From the NCBI GenBank assembly GCA_913043185.1, contig CAJWMI010000029.1:1-18963 (forward strand): a stretch of DNA of 18,963 nucleotides, written 5' to 3'. Below are positions 17,271-18,963 of this stretch, piece by piece. Numbering within the stretch: position 1 is the first letter of the stretch; every line of letters starts with the position of its first letter. Position numbers and translations under genes: made by a program. The DNA comes from an uncultured Fidelibacterota bacterium (GTDB lineage: Bacteria > Marinisomatota > Marinisomatia > Marinisomatales > UBA1611). The notes below the pieces were generated by a model that was given only the letters and a program-made list of their open reading frames with translations, ran no database searches and had not been told where the DNA came from.

Positions 17271-18963
17271 ATGCAAAATAGTCTGACACCTAGGTATTTG
17301 GTCATTCTAGTCATACTAGGCTGGTCAATGTTCTCTTTATGGCCGACGATACAATATCAGAGCCTAACAGATGATGAAAAAGAGGATCTTAGAGAGGAGG
17401 GAACGCTAGATCAAATAGAATCACAGGTCATTCGTCAAGGTCTAGATCTGAAAGGTGGAATGTATATTGAACTAGAAGCAGATATTCCAACATTAGTAAA
17501 AAATCTTGCTTCAAATCGAAATGAAAAATTTGATAAAGTATTAAATGCTTCTGTCAAAAAATTTAAAGCAGATCAAAGTTTAGACTTTTTTAACATACTT
17601 CGTAATGAGATTGAAGAGAAAAGACTTAAAATCGTTCGTTATTTCCATGAATATGGATCGAATCTGGATGATATCATTTTAGCTCTAGAAGAAGAAACAG
17701 AAGACGCTATAAACCGAGTTTTAGAAATACTTCAAAATAGAATAGATCAGTTTGGTGTTTCTGAGCCAACTATACAAAAGAAAGGAAAATATCGTATTCT
17801 TGTCGAACTAGCAGGTATTCAAGATTCTGACAGAGCGAGGTCTCTCCTACAAAGCACAGCCTTATTAGAATTTTATTTAGTAAAAAATAGCGCTGTTACC
17901 AATGAAATTATAATTCAGCTAGATAATATATTAAAAAGATCAGTTAGTGATGAAGATCTTGCAGACATAAGTGCAAACACTAATAATGCATTGGATATTA
18001 AAGAAACAAATGAAAAAACAGATAGCGAGGTCACAACTATTGATGAGATCTTTGGTGAAACAGAAAGTATTGGTGAGGATAGCGCCATTCATGAATCAGA
18101 CCTACTATTAGAATCACCTCTTCAATCTCTCATTGAATTTGTTCAAGGAGATATGGCAGTAAATATTAAGAACATGTACTCATTAAATAAGTTGCTATCT
18201 AAAGAAGAGGTCAAACTAAAACTCAAGTCTTCATCGGGGCAGTTCCTATTTAGTAATGATTCAGAAACATTAGCAGGTTCAGGACAATATTATCGTTTAT
18301 ACTATATAGAAGATAAACCTGAATTAACTGGTGGTGTAGTTGAAAAAGCTAAAGCAAACCTTGGGAGCCTAGGCGGTGGTAATGCAGGCTTGCCGGTAGT
18401 ATCGCTGGATATGAATAGTGAGGGCTCTAAGACATGGTCAAGAGTAACAGGAGCGAATATAGGAGAAAGAATTGCTATTGTTTTGGATGGAAAAGTTCAC
18501 ATGGCCCCAAATATTAGGGAAAAAATCCCTGGAGGGAGTACCCAGATTGAAGGATTTGCAGATATGAACGAGGCAAAGGATATTGCAATAATATTAAGAG
18601 CTGGTGCGCTTCCAGCTCCTGTAGAGATAATTGAAGAAAGAGTCGTCGGCCCAAGCTTAGGCGCTGATTCTATCTCCAAAGGTCAGAAATCTATCCTTAT
18701 CGGTCTAGCTATTGTATTCGTATTTATGCTTGTTTACTATAGATCTTCTGGCTTCATTGCTAATTTTGCTTTGGTATGGAATATTATATTAATTCTAGCT
18801 GTCTTAGCTTCTTTAGGCGCGACCTTAACGCTTCCTGGGATTGCTGGACTTATACTGACTGTTGGAATGTGTATAGACTCTAACGTCATTATCTTTGAAA
18901 GAATAAGAGAAGAATTAAGAAAAGGGAAAACACCAAAGTCTGCTATCGAAGCAGGATACAACA
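17271..18963 (+). CDS. secD: Protein-export membrane protein SecD (C-terminus cut by window edge)
   Basis: An open frame of 564 codons runs to the window end without a stop. SecD works with SecF to pull exported proteins across the membrane after SecYEG, driven by the proton-motive force. Visible in order are TM1 (about 9-26), the SecD signature RQGLDLKGGMYIELE (55-69), the periplasmic P1 region with RVLEILQNRIDQFGVSEPTI (149-168), GGGNAGLPVVSLDMNSEG, and ILRAGALPAPVEIIEERVVGPSLG (441-464). TM helices follow at about 473-490, 495-515 and 522-540. GMCIDSNVIIFERIREE (532-548) is the conserved TM4 block with Asp536, the residue needed for export. Between about 220 and 285 lies an acidic low-complexity insertion. 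Whether it is fused to SecF cannot be seen. No Shine-Dalgarno precedes the ATG. Confidence 0.95.
   Translation, partial: MQNSLTPRYLVILVILGWSMFSLWPTIQYQSLTDDEKEDLREEGTLDQIESQVIRQGLDLKGGMYIELEADIPTLVKNLASNRNEKFDKVLNASVKKFKADQSLDFFNILRNEIEEKRLKIVRYFHEYGSNLDDIILALEEETEDAINRVLEILQNRIDQFGVSEPTIQKKGKYRILVELAGIQDSDRARSLLQSTALLEFYLVKNSAVTNEIIIQLDNILKRSVSDEDLADISANTNNALDIKETNEKTDSEVTTIDEIFGETESIGEDSAIHESDLLLESPLQSLIEFVQGDMAVNIKNMYSLNKLLSKEEVKLKLKSSSGQFLFSNDSETLAGSGQYYRLYYIEDKPELTGGVVEKAKANLGSLGGGNAGLPVVSLDMNSEGSKTWSRVTGANIGERIAIVLDGKVHMAPNIREKIPGGSTQIEGFADMNEAKDIAIILRAGALPAPVEIIEERVVGPSLGADSISKGQKSILIGLAIVFVFMLVYYRSSGFIANFALVWNIILILAVLASLGATLTLPGIAGLILTVGMCIDSNVIIFERIREELRKGKTPKSAIEAGYN

Overview
The window is a gene-dense, AT-rich bacterial chromosome segment. 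It carries housekeeping genes only: there are no insertion sequences, phage genes, CRISPR arrays, tRNAs or rRNAs. The gene order (bactofilin next to an AtpZ-like gene, a second small ATP-synthase-I-like gene, then atpB-E-F-H-A-G) is the one I associate with the Fibrobacterota-Chlorobiota-Bacteroidota superphylum. Unlike typical Bacteroidota, atpD and atpC remain at the end of the same operon. Together with the low GC and short intergenic gaps, this makes a marine lineage such as Marinimicrobia (SAR406) plausible, but that is inference and not proof.

Layout. (1) 1-3377, minus strand, read phoH -> thiolase -> branched-chain aminotransferase -> nusB (cut by the window edge): an RNA-associated ATPase, acyl-CoA condensation or cleavage, amino-acid metabolism and antitermination. 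(2) 3443-5308, plus strand: three small envelope genes, namely a TatT-like (TRAP-transporter-associated) helical-repeat protein, a secreted TPR protein and a lipoprotein of unknown function. (3) 5317-7065, minus: aspS, converging on the lipoprotein gene with only 8 bp between the stop codons. (4) 7141-17011, minus: one apparent 14-gene transcription unit, parA-parB-M23 peptidase-bactofilin-atpZ-atpI-like-atpB-E-F-H-A-G-D-C, closed by a clear intrinsic terminator at 7086-7118. (5) 17012-17270: a 259-bp divergent control region with small inverted repeats. (6) 17271-end, plus: secD, cut by the window edge.

How the genes work together. The long operon joins chromosome segregation (ParA/ParB), cell-wall shaping (membrane-anchored LytM-type peptidase plus bactofilin scaffold) and the complete F1Fo ATP synthase with two assembly or ion-handling accessory proteins. 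Genes overlap or are separated by at most about 25 bp throughout, so co-transcription is likely. SecD, divergent from parA, would use the proton gradient that the ATP synthase shares.

I see no convincing wholly new system. The items most worth a second look are the three-gene TatT-like envelope cassette without visible TRAP permease genes, the segregation/cell-shape/ATP-synthase superoperon, the non-discriminating-type residues in AspRS, and a second membrane glutamate in the c subunit.
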